This document shows positions 53,147 through 64,000 of a DNA stretch of 64,000 nt, one piece after another. Below the pieces are notes generated by a model, which made no database searches, was not told where the DNA came from, and saw nothing but the letters and a program-made list of their open reading frames with translations. The stretch is from Cladophialophora immunda (lineage: Eukaryota; Ascomycota; Eurotiomycetes; Chaetothyriales; Herpotrichiellaceae), in the NCBI RefSeq assembly GCF_000835495.1, contig NW_015622546.1:2668883-2732882 (forward strand), written 5' to 3'. Within the stretch, counting starts at the first letter, position 1. Every line of letters starts with the position of its first letter. The position numbers were made by a program, and so were the translations under genes.

Positions 53147-54065
53147 GTTTGGACAACAGTTCCAGACACAAGGAGGTTCTGTCCAAGGTGAGCGCTGTGA
53201 GCAATGATGTCAGTCTGAAGATGGTTTGAGATTGTGCAGCAATAGCAGTTAATGCAACGAAAGGTACGAGGAGTTGGGAGAGAAACCTCTGGGATCATGT
53301 TCCCTCTTTTATCTCTTTTGTGAACGTTGGGCATCACAAGGTCAGTCCGTGTTCGACCTCTGGAATACGATCTGTCAAGCCGATGAGGCTGGCTCAGGCC
53401 GTGTCCTGCACACTGTCAACAGCCAGTAGGCAGGTCCAACTTGCTTTTGAAGGGTCTCTGTCTCTGTATTCTTGGTCCAGACGGCATATTGGACGACCAA
53501 GCCTTCCCTACCAACCAAGTCTGCTGGAAGACCTTCGATCATCGTATCCGGTCCGGCGAGGACAACCTTAGAGGCGGCTTCAAAAAGGAATACGAGGCGG
53601 GGGATTCGTATAAGTCCTCAGCTGATAAAATGCGCTGTCAGCATCGCCAACACTGCCGGGGATCGTTAGTGGCCAGCAGAGGCTCGAACCATGATATATT
53701 ACCCTGCTTGAAGCCATGGCGAGACATACCAGCAGTGTTTGAACCCTGGTTAGCTACGTGGACGATCTCGTTGCCCGCCTTGTTTCATGCTCCGCCCCTC
53801 TACGCCGCGTCAACAGCTGCTTTTTGTCCACCAAGGATTGATGAAGAGAAGGGCAGAAGTACCAGGAAACACATGTGCCAGTGATATAAACCTGCTTTTA
53901 ACATGCTATGTATTCACGAAAGAAGCTAGAGAAACAAAACACCATAGAAGGTCCCGCCGATTAGCCAGACCCATTGCGCTCCCAAAAATTGCTCTCGTAA
54001 CCCTCTGGCGTTTCAATTTCCATACCATCCAAAAACCATCATCAAGTCTATGCTCCTTACAACCC
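53147..54065. other. Intergenic, SnoaL-like promoter and ACC 3' flank
   Basis: 919 nt. A T-arm-like GGTTCGAGCC-type sequence near 53690 was examined for a tRNA and rejected. No coding frame is supported. Confidence 0.45.
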
Positions 54066-57000
54066 TCATACACCAGTCAAGTACTTGACCAGCTGCTCCC
54101 GCTCGCTCGTGGGCACAAGGCTCAACACTTCACGCACTCCCTTCAACCCACCTTCTTTGTTACCCATCAGCAGCTCTGCAACCCGCTTGCTGACCGCTTC
54201 AGTCTTGACGGCATCAATCTTAGCATAGACCTCTTTCCTGTGGCTCTCATACCACTCAGCCACCTTGCGGTCGTCCTTCTCGAACTCAGCATCGAGCAGA
54301 CCAGACCAGTTCTTCAAGGTGGCGAGGTTCAGCTCTCTTTGTGCCATACCGTTGGTGGTGGTGGTGGTGGTGGCGGTGGTGGTGACCGCGGTCGTGCCTG
54401 CAGCCAAGCTTGCGTTGAGCTTCTTAAGGAGGACCTCTTCAGACAATCTTCTTCGGAGACGCCAGTAGAAGAAGCGTCTGGCGTTCTTCCACTCTAGAGG
54501 CATCCGGATTGTACCCTTGGCCTGCATACGACCAGCACGGTCGTGCAGATCGGCGAATTGAAGGGCGATCTGCAGGTAGATAGGCCCAAGGAGTTGCTCA
54601 CGTTCGGTCATCTTGGCCTTGATGGCGTTGAGCTGTTCAGCACTCAAGTTTTTGGCGAGTGACTGAGCCTTAAGCCCGGCGTATGTAGGGTCCAAGCGGG
54701 CCATGGTCTCCAGCTGTCTTTCTTTTCGGTACTTAATACCGACAATACCCTCAGGCTCCAAGACACCACCACGAGACTCAATGTCGGCGTACATCTCCAT
54801 CTGTTCAGGGTTGATGGTAGGATCCACAACGACCTGTTAAAGATATTAGCATTCACAGACATAAATTGGGAATGGCTGGAAACTTACCCATGAACCACCA
54901 CGAAGCTCACCGAAAGGCGGAATGTAGACAAAGACTGGCTGCTCGTATTTGACGAGTGCATCGACAATGTACGAACCATATTTGAGCACCTCGTTGTACA
55001 TGTCGCGCTGACCGCCGGAGAAACCACGCCAGTTGGCGAGGATCATGCAAGGGAGTTGCTCTCCGAAGTTGAAGTCTCTCAAGGCCTGTGCGGTCTTGAA
55101 GGCGGAGTTGGGGAACCACACACCACCGGCCTCTTGCACAATTTGCTCCATAGAGTCAGCATTGGCAGGGTCAGCAGGGGTGACGTTCTCGACGGTGCGC
55201 GTCTCAACTGCGATAACACCCATGGGGATGCCACCAAGGCGAGCGCGACCAACGACCACAGTTCTGGCCCATCCACCAAGGGCTTCCTGGAAGGAATCCT
55301 TGTCAAAGAGACCAGACAGGAAACCTTCTTCATCGTCCTTGCCAGCAAGCAGGTTTCTCACATCGTAAGGTCCTCTTGGTGGATAGAAGGTGATGTCGCG
55401 ATCCCAGGGGTCTGAAGGCGGGCTCACTGGGACCGGTTGACCCTTCTTGTCAGGGACAAAGGACAGCCATTCCACGATCTTTTCGACACCCTGGAAGTCG
55501 TCACTGGCAGTCATGTGGGAGACACCGTTCTTGTACATGATTTGGGTGCCACCGAGCTGCAAGTTCGACGTGTAGACTTCCTTGCCCAGCACTTTGTTCA
55601 AGGCAGGTGCACCAGTCAGAATAATCGGTTGACCTTCGATCTGGATAGCACGCTGTCCAAGACGGACAAGGTAAGCACCAATACCAACGGATCGGCAAGT
55701 GACAAGAGTCAAGGTAAAGATATCCTCATAGGCCCTGGAGGTAGCGCCGGCGATGAGACCAGAGCCACGCAAGCATTCCACGCCCAGTCCGTCCTTGGCG
55801 CCAACAATGGTCGTGATCTTGTGTCGCTCCTCGCCGTCCTCGACAACCTTTTCGGTGATGATATCAGTCTTGCTCAGCAATTCTCTCTTCTCAGGAGTCA
55901 GATAGAGATACTTGAAGCCGGAGCTTGGGTTCGACTCGTCGTTCCATGCAACAGAGAAGTGAGGAATGAGTTCCTCGGCCATGCCAATGCGAGCACCAGA
56001 GTTGGCAGAAAGATAGATGCGAGGAATACCCAGTTTTCGAGCATACTCTGTGCATTTGTTGAAGAACCTGTCCTCAACAGGGCCGAAGGAGCCGATTTGG
56101 TAGGTGATATCGTTGGCAATGATGATGAATTTTCTGCCTCTTGGATATTCCGGAGTTTTGGCCGTCAAAATCCAGGCGACCATACCGCATGTGTTGGTAC
56201 CCGGTTCACGGGACACCTCAGTGACATTGTCGCCATCGTCGAGGATCAGCTCGTTGTACTCAAGACACGTGCCCATCTCTGGTTTCGATTCAGCAAGCGG
56301 AGCATGCTTCGCCACCGCCTTATTCCAGCTGTTGTAGATGGCCTGTCTGAAGAGCTCGGGGAAATCGTATACATATTGAGTGCCCATGATGTGAGCCTTG
56401 TAACGTTTGGGCTGCAGCCACTCCTTGGTTGGGTAAGGAGTCGAGACAGGACGAAGATGCATTGACCCAATCTTGGTAGTGCCACCAATGCTCTCGAACA
56501 CCCATTCGCCATTGCGCGCCTTCTTTTCGACGTATGTCTCGACTTTGACGACATATCCAGAGGTGTTGGTGATGATGACCCGCAGAGGATATGGCAATCC
56601 ACTATCGGGGTCAGTGCAAAGGATTCTGATCTCAGCACCAGTAACCCGGAGTCGGAGGAATCTGCGGGAGAAGCGCTCCAAGAAGCCGGCAATTTGCTCC
56701 TCCACATCTCGGGGTTGCAAGTTGAATACGGGAGTGAAGTTGATGAAGATGTGGTTCAAATCAGAGTTGTTGTTGCCGATGATCTCGAGAGCGTCGCAGA
56801 TGTCGTTGACCAGTCGATCAGTCTCCGAGATTAGGTACTCAGCAGTAGGAATCTCATCCTTCAAACGACCCGGTCGGACCACAGCACGAGTGAAGTAGCG
56901 CTTGTCAACAACCTTGTCCCTGTCGTCACCCTTGCCAATAGCCTCGTAAATATGGATATTTCTATTTTCTGTGAATACTGGCTTGATCTTGAACTTCGAC

Positions 57001-60000
57001 AATCTTCCGAGTTCAAGCTGGAAGGCAAGAGCAGGTTCATTGTGACGAATGCTGACATCTTCGTCGTATGTAGGGCCACGGAAGGTGAAGTACCCAGGAT
57101 AGGTGCCTTCTTTATGGCCACAGATGAAGGTAAGACGACGGACCCTTCGGGCCAACAGTTCTGCTTTGTACTCGTCGATCAAGCTTTGCGCACGATTTAG
57201 AATCTCCTCGTCACTCAGATTTTCGATGTCGCGAATGGCGATGTTGCAAACGTTTGTCAGCTCGTCTTCAATGCTCTCCGGTTTTTGTGGCCTTCTCTGG
57301 CTATCGAGCGTCGGCATCAGATGCTGTGTGGTGCTAGGACGCTTCTCTGGGCCTCCTTTAGGGAACGCCTCAAGGGCGCGAGCAAGACACTCATCAACTT
57401 CGTCGAGATAGTGGCAGGGAGCAATGACACCCTTACGGGAAGGCTCGTCATCTCCTTGAAGCTTGTTGAGGTATGACAAGTCGCTGACGGATGTAATGCG
57501 CTTGAACTGGTTGCCGTTTTGTGAAGGAGTTGCCTGTCCAGATGGGTACGAAGATGCAAGCGGCAGCCCAAACTCTGATTGTCCCACTTTGCGAAGTACA
57601 AAGTCCCATGAGAGGAAGAATGGTGGCTCAACATCATTGTGATATTCAACTTCCTTGACAGTGTAGGCACGGTAGGCGCGTCGCACGTACACTTCAAGGG
57701 CAGCAAGACCAACCCATGGGTCGTGATGAGCGAAGAAGAGGGGCAACACATCAAAGACAGTGTAGCGAGAGTCCACCACTTCTCTCAAAACGTCAAGATC
57801 TGGCTCGCGATGCTCCCAGCCGGTCTCTCCGTACTTCGATTCAACCACGGAAGATTTGAGGATGTGCTCCATCTGAGATGCTCTCTCCTCAAGAGAAGGT
57901 AGGGCGCAGAGAATGAGCAGCTCACGAGCCTTGAGGGCAACCTTGGCTGTTGCCCGTGATTCGAGCTCAGTAAGTCGGCGCAAGGCTGGTCGGAAGTATT
58001 TGCCGACGTTGCCAACGTTCGGTTGGTTAGGTCTATACATATCCAAGATGGCGACGATCAAGTTGTTCTTGGCAGAAACACGGGTGTGGGACAAGACAGT
58101 CCAAACTACCGAGAGGAGGTCATCTTTGTTCTGCTCCCGAAGCTTCAAGATCACGTCTTCATCCCGGGCGGTGCCAGAAGCGAAGAGTTTCTCAACTTGG
58201 TAGTACTGGTCGAGAAGTCCAATGAAGACGTTGTATTCGTGAGTCTTCAGACCATCAGAATATCTGGCGCAAACATCTTCAAGCGGCTGCAAAGTGGCGT
58301 GAAGCGCGGCTCCGTCGCTTGCGGACATATTTTCCTCAATGTAGCGGTTGATGGCCTTTTGAAGTTGCTTCGCTGGGAACTCGGCCTGGCGCGAATGTGC
58401 TCGCTCAACAAGTTGCTCAAGTTGAGCATCAAGCTTCTGCGGAGTTCTCGAGTGCAGGGCAGATGATCGAGCAGCCCATTCGCCATACGGCAACTCTGGG
58501 TCCCTCAGAACTTGCACCAACTCCTTGAGTGTGGAGGCCATGATGACCTGGTTGTCGAAACCCATGAGGATATTTTGGAGGACTCCATGGAGAAGGGCGA
58601 ATCGTTGAGGAGGCTTATTTCCGACGACCTGAGGGGGTCCAAGGTTTGGCAATTGACCAGTGAATGTCTCCGCAGTCTTGACCCGGGAGGGATCATCCAA
58701 AGCCAATATACCCAGGATATCACCACCTTCCAGAGTAGCACCTGGTTGCTTGATGAATTGCACAACACCGTCCTCCTGAGCAATCAGAGGCATGTACATC
58801 TTCATGACTTCAACCTCTGCATATGCCTGGCCAGCCCTGACATGTGCACCATTTTCGACGGTGAATTTCACGAGCTTTCCGGGTGAAGGAGTTCGTAGCT
58901 GAGTGGGGTCGTTCTCTTGTTCCAGCAAGCAAGTCTTGCTGTCAACACTGAGACGAATGGCGGTAGGTTCTTCTTTCCAGTACAAACTGTGAGATCGACC
59001 GGCAACCAGCATGAGCAGGCCACCATCTGCAAGAGAGCGGATGCCAACAGAGCACTTTGACCCGTTGATGAAAACGTGATAGCTGTCGAGACTGGATCTT
59101 GTGACAGTGAATTTGTAGCGATGGCCCTCGTAGATGAAATCAACGGGGAAGACCGTCTTGAGGACGTCTTTAGCGGGCACTTGACCCTTCTCGAGTCCCT
59201 TGCGATACTCAGAAATGCATGATTCGCTAGCAATGTGAGCTTTGGTCACGGCACCGGCAAGGACGGCCAGCATTTGATCAGGCCGCTCTGCTGTCAACTT
59301 GTTGGAGATGAGTTGGTCGAGCCATCCAGTGGTGATTGTGTTGTCCTCGAAAGCTGGAGTCTCCAGCAGCTTGATGAGGTATTCGATGGTAGTCCTGAAG
59401 TCTCCACGGATACTCAATTCCTTCAGAGCGACAACCATGTGCTTTCGAGAAGCAGATCGGTTCTCACCGTAGGCGAAGATATGACCAAATTGGCTGTCAG
59501 AGAAACTGTGAATGCTGGAGTTCGAGGAGACGGAGAAATAACCCCAGACATTTGAGCTCGAACGGAAGTTGAGGTCGTGCATCGTACCGCTCGAGGGTTT
59601 GAAACCCTCACCCGGATCTTCTGAGGTGATACGGCAGGCCGTGCAGTGACCCTTGGGACGAGGTCGTCGCTGGGTCTTCAAGCTGGCTTCGTTCTTGAAA
59701 TGGAAATCAATTTCTGTTGCAGTGTGAGGGTCGACTCCGTACAACAAGCGAATGTCACGGATGCGATGAAGCGGGAGACCCATAGCAACCTGCAGCTGAG
59801 CAGCGGGCAAGTTGACACCGCTGACCATTTCAGTGGTGGGATGCTCGACTTGAAGACGGGGATTCAGTTCCAGGAAGTAGAATTTGTCGTCTGCGTGGGA
59901 ATATAGGTATTCCACCGTACCGGCAGAGACGTAGCCGACCAACTCACCGAGACGGACGGCGGCGGCCTCCATATTACGGAAGGTGTCTTGACTGGCTATT

Positions 60001-61138
60001 GTGACGGGAGCCTCTTCAATGATCTTCTGGTGTCGTCGCTGGACGGAGCAATCTCTGCCGAAGATTGAGATGTTGTTGCCATACTGGTCAGCCAGTAGCT
60101 GCACTTCCAAGTGTCGGGCGTTTCCTGCCAGCTTCATGATGAAGATAGGAGATCCGGGAATTTCATTTGCAGCGGCGTTGTAGAGCTCCACGAAATGAGA
60201 CTCGTCTTCGACTTTTCGGATACCTTTGCCACCACCACCTTCGGATGCTTTGACCATCACAGGGAAGCCAATTTTTCGTGCGGCCTCCAGACCTTCTTCT
60301 GCAGAATTTACGCAGCCTTTCTCGTAGACATCGTCTTTCACGGTCACGATGCCGTCACTGTCGATTTCTACCTCGTCGACGCCCTCTCCTGACCAGGGAA
60401 TACAGGGCACTTTTGCGTGCTGTGCGACGATTGTGGAGGAGATTTTGTCACCCAGAGATCGCATTGCTGAACCCGGAGGACCAATAAACACGATTTTCTT
60501 GGGCGAGGCCGCCAGAGATTCGGGCAATTTGGGGTTTTCTGAGGCGTGACCCCAGCCCGCCCAGACTGCGTGGACGTTCATCCGCTCGGCGATATCGACA
60601 ATCAGCTCGACGTTGGCGTAATTGTTGTTATTTGTGCCTCCGGGCACCTGTAGTCAAACGTGTCAGCGCTGCTCCTCTTTTTCTTGCTCCATATCCCTCG
60701 TGTCTCACGTACCTCGACGTATCGATCGGCCATACGAATGTAGTCTGCGTTCGCCTGCAGATCTTCTGGCGTGGCCATCACAGTGAACTGGATGGCCCGC
60801 TCGTCGCCGAACACCTCGTAGGCCCATTTCCGTACAGAGCGGATCTCTTTAACTGCTGCGATACCGTTGTTTGCAATGAGCACCTAAATTTCATTCATGT
60901 TAGCTTGCGGCTGCGCACGGACACACAAATGTCTCTCTTTTGGAATTCCACTTACTGAGGTAATGACGGTGTGACCGTCGTGCTCTTGAACAAAGTCCTT
61001 GACCTTGCTTGGGGGAGCATTCCCCAGTCTGTTGCCTCCAATGAAGTGATCTGCCACATTGTGCTTTGCTTGCCACGAGCTGGGCGTGCCGTTGGCAAGG
61101 GGCTTGGTGCCATTGACACCGTTGACGGCGGGAGCCAT
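54066..61138 (-). CDS. ACC1: Acetyl-CoA carboxylase, multidomain
   Basis: Four exons, 61138-60956, 60883-60713, 60647-54888 and 54833-54066 (introns of 72, 65 and 54 nt, all phase 0), encode 2293 aa. Makes malonyl-CoA, the rate-limiting step of fatty-acid synthesis, in the cytosol. Order: biotin carboxylase ([23 protein letters not shown]-grasp [26 protein letters not shown]), the biotin carrier domain with biotinyl Lys734 in [11 protein letters not shown], the central region, and the carboxyltransferase ([44 protein letters not shown]). Length matches fungal ACC. An Ala-Thr run near residues 2192-2207, encoded by a GGT microsatellite on the plus strand, is an oddity. The N-terminal exon starts [17 protein letters not shown]. 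Essential in yeast; no defect seen. Confidence 0.97.
54353..54386. repeat. GGT/ACC trinucleotide microsatellite in ACC exon 4
   Basis: Plus-strand ggt/ggc triplets are read on the minus strand as ACC/GCC and encode a Thr- and Ala-rich run in the last exon of acetyl-CoA carboxylase. Likely variable in length between strains. Confidence 0.8.
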
Positions 61139-64000
61139 GATGGGTGCAGGAGAAAGATCTATCTCATGCAATTGAGACAACACTTGCAAGAAGATTGATC
61201 ACGGTCGAGAAAGGAGGCGAAAGAGGCGACCGTGGTAGGGCTCTGAGGGCCGAAAAAAGGAGACCGGGATTACGCCAATATTACCGATGTCCCAAAATGG
61301 AGTGCCCAAAGTCTATACTGCCGCAGGTGAGGGTAAGGAGTGAAAAGGTCGGGAGGTTTGAGAAGAGGTTGAGGAAAGCGTTGTCGGCGAAAGGAGGGAG
61401 GAGAGAAGAAATAGAAGTCAGCGATGGGGAGAAGAGGAGGGAAACTGTAGTGCAGTGTGTGGGAGAGACGACACGAAGGCGCAGGGTATATTAGAGTAAC
61501 GACGTTGATGAGATGTGTCCCTGACGCTGTTTTGGGCGTGTTGGATGTAGCGGCTTCTGCACAACGGGGTTTAGCTGGATCTCTAGGCGGGCCGCAGCCA
61601 AACAGCGACTTAAGCTCCTCTACCTGGAGGGACCCTATTTTGCTCCGGGCCATCAGTGTTGGGAGTCGAGCAGCCACCACAGATGAATCGCCGAGCAGGG
61701 CCAACCGGAAATCTCTGGGGGGTGATTGGGCGCAGGGGCAGCTTAGGCTCGCCACTACCGTCGATCTATTCGCTGAGGCGCCCCCGGCAGGGCTACCAGG
61801 CCTATTCGGCGGCCCACACCAGCTCTTCCCGCTTGATTGTCCCGCCAGTCAAACCCGAAACCCACTCCCCATCCCCATCCCCCCAAGTCCAACAGAAATT
61901 TTTTCGGTGCTGGCGGTGCTGGGCCTCTGCGAGAAATCTGTCGACGCTCTTTGTTGAGCCCGGGCAAATGACGTCGGGACGTTGCCATCAGAACCCATGC
62001 CCCTTGCAAATACCCCGAGGTCACTCGCCGTAGTCCTAATGCATCGCGTGTCCCCAAAGATCCGTCCGGGCGGATGGAAACCCAAGGCCTACAAGCATCC
62101 AACAAAAAATTCCCTGGTTGCCGTAGACCAGAAAGGGGGCACAACGAACATCATGGCCCAAGTAGTACGAGTAGTCGCACAGATGGATGGGTCTTGGTCG
62201 TATATCGTATCTAAATCTGTCTCTCCCGCAACAATAATTGAGTGATTTTGTGGCGACTATCGCGACGCTTGTGTATCTCTCTCTTATCATTTCTCAGCCT
62301 CAGCTGGAGCCCCAAGATGACTGAATAACCATGTAGCAAGACATCCAGGGGGAAGGCCTGATCCCGAGATCCAATGGTGTGTGTGCCGCATCGAGGGCGG
62401 ACTCCGCCCCAGTCAACCATACAATTTCGGAGTCCGTTTTTGGTGCATTCTTCGCCCATTCCACGAACCCACCGACGCCCGAAGCTCATTCGCCCTCGTC
62501 CTGTATATACTGCTCCTACTCCTTCCGTTTCTCTCGTGGCAGACACGCGGGTGTACGGGGGTCAGGCCAAGGGGGACAGTGTCCCGGTCGGAGAGCGAAG
62601 GGGACTGGGGAGGAGCAACATCGCCGAGAAAGGACCGCTTTGGCGTTGGCTCCAACACGTGGAGATGAGGTTCATGGCAACAAGGTTGCGACACTCGTCG
62701 ATCTGAGGGCTGCAAATTGGCCCCCGACAAAAGCATGCTGAATTATTGCATGGCGAAGGTGCGATGGTGCAGAAATCAGATTGGGATCTAAATTTGGCGT
62801 TGGGCCCCCAGCAGAATTGCAGCACTTCCCCATCTGCGGTATCGCCTCGGATCCAGTCCGGCTAGCGCAAGATCAATCTGGCGTGCTGTGGAGTCGATCG
62901 AGCCAGAAATTTCGTCGAGAATCGTGGTTTCTATAGCCCATCGACATGCTGCTCGCGAAAAAGGGGCGACGATCTCTCCCTCACGATGGCTCTTGATACA
63001 GCCTCCTATCTTAGGGAGAAAAGGGTCGACGCAACTGTTGCCCTGGGCAGGTTCAGGGGGTCAACTCCAAAGAGAAGGAATACGAACTCCTGTTGATAGC
63101 CGACATGTACCCGAAATCGCAGGGGTGAGAAGGAGGGGAAGGGGGTAACTGAGGCATGCCGTTGTGAGACGACAAGTTTATTGACACTCGGGACATGACC
63201 GTCCATGAGTGAGATGATAGACTCTAACTTACCGCTGCATCGGACAGGAGTGTCTGGTACCAGGAGGTGATACAGAAAAAGAGCCGCAAAACGCCACCAA
63301 AAAAAGGGGCGTTTCCGTAGGGACAGCCACAGCAACTGTCGAGGGCTTCATGCGAGGAGCTCAACCGTCGGATGCAGGCAAGCATCAAGAGAACCCGAAA
63401 TCGGGGATTCATCTCAAAATCTCAAAATCTGGGGCGTTTGTGTATATCCGTCCTCTGAAACTCACGGTGTACATACAAGTACTTGTAGGTAAAGAGGGTG
63501 AAGGGATCTGGCATTGCAAACAAAAGCCTTATCACGTGTTCATGTCATGTGACCGATCCGAACCACCATCGCGAGGCTGAGTCGATTTCAGGGGCTCACT
63601 ATCGGCGCAAATCCGAGACGAGCAGACTGAACAGAGACGAAGTCAGCACACATAACCAGCACCGAAGAGAAGTTGAAAGACTGAAGATCTTGCTCAGAAT
63701 CAAGGCGATGCTCGGTTTTTCTGCATAGCGATCATAATCGATTATAACAAACAGATTCCACCCGCAATGAAAATGCCACCAAGAGCACAGCAACACTTCA
63801 GACTGTGCTGCGGGCATGCGGTGTAGCTCTCCCCGCCAGACTGCCTTTGTGCCCAACAACTCAACCATTCAGACTGCGCATGGAGTCTGATTATATCCCA
63901 TGAGTTGGCGTTCAACGAGGCATTACTGGGTGTGGTGGTGAACCAGAGACGTAGGAAGCAGATGTATGGGCCATCTGCAAGCCTCGGATACAGGCCCTTC
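61139..64000. other. 2.9-kb ACC upstream region to window edge
   Basis: No gene is supported. It begins with the ACC leader and promoter (purine-rich on the plus strand around 61200-61450). Several GC-rich open frames of 60-170 codons overlap on both strands around 61450-62700, but none resembles a known protein. A tandem of ATCTCAAA units lies near 63411. Confidence 0.4.
63411..63432. repeat. ATCTCAAA tandem duplication
   Basis: The octamer atctcaaa occurs twice in tandem, followed by a partial third copy (atctgggg). It is a short direct repeat in non-coding DNA. Confidence 0.6.

Noticed and set aside
53640..53740. tRNA candidate (GGTTCGAGCC-like T-arm on the minus strand)
   Set aside because: The stem bases flanking the loop do not pair and no acceptor or anticodon arm could be drawn.
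55437..56465. Plus-strand 342-codon frame inside ACC
   Set aside because: Lies antisense to the conserved carboxyltransferase domain; no independent support.
61457..62741. Overlapping GC-rich frames upstream of ACC
   Set aside because: Several frames on both strands are open at once, which signals composition and not coding.

Overview
The window is nuclear DNA of a filamentous ascomycete. Genes lie on both strands without operons, and most introns are short (about 50-150 nt) with GTRNGT-like donors and YAG-like acceptors. The products are typical fungal ones: a Zn2Cys6 regulator, PTS1-tailed beta-oxidation enzymes, a single-chain acetyl-CoA carboxylase, Pol I RPA135 and Pus1. Protein character suggests Eurotiomycetes, perhaps a black-yeast (Chaetothyriales) relative, but that placement is inference. 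I support 23 protein genes, with exons rebuilt by joining reading frames across splice sites. I see no tRNA, rRNA, CRISPR or intact transposon.

Layout. 0.8-8 kb: a regulator-like protein, a flavin-nucleotide-binding protein that diverges from a mitochondrial ICP55 peptidase, and a 14-TM MFS transporter. 8-13 kb: gene-poor, holding one small Cys-rich coiled-coil protein. 13.2-18.4 kb: three neighbouring genes of peroxisomal fatty-acid breakdown (crotonase-fold protein, acyl-CoA oxidase, acyl-CoA ligase), ending in AKI, AKL and SKL. 18.6-23.6 kb: a Ser/Thr-rich secreted glycoprotein, a LAMTOR1/Ego1-like lysosomal anchor, and an 80-residue Pro/Ala-rich protein. 25.3-29.4 kb: a carboxymuconolactone-decarboxylase-like protein, a 2-oxoglutarate/Fe(II) dioxygenase and a membrane-anchored SDR.

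30.6-38.3 kb: an RGT1-like Zn2Cys6 regulator with a long upstream region, then a five-exon protein with an N-terminal C2H2-like finger and a C-terminal RING-like cysteine domain, split by an unusually long 671-nt intron. 39.9-48.2 kb: a MOSC (mARC-like) protein divergent from deoxyribose-phosphate aldolase, then tRNA pseudouridine synthase Pus1 and a multi-pass membrane protein. 48.2-61.1 kb: RPA135, a SnoaL-like protein and acetyl-CoA carboxylase. The last 2.9 kb is upstream of ACC and shows no gene I can support.

How they fit together. Lipid metabolism recurs: synthesis (ACC), activation and peroxisomal beta-oxidation (the 13-18 kb trio). CCTCGG-type boxes, the known fungal FarA/FarB fatty-acid-response core, lie upstream of the trio. 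Nutrient signalling recurs too: a LAMTOR1/Ego1-like TORC1 anchor and an RGT1-like sugar regulator. I found no clearly new multi-gene system. The best leads are the peroxisomal trio, the C2H2-plus-RING-like protein and its long intron, the small Cys-rich protein, and an open in-frame extension after the LAMTOR1-like stop codon.
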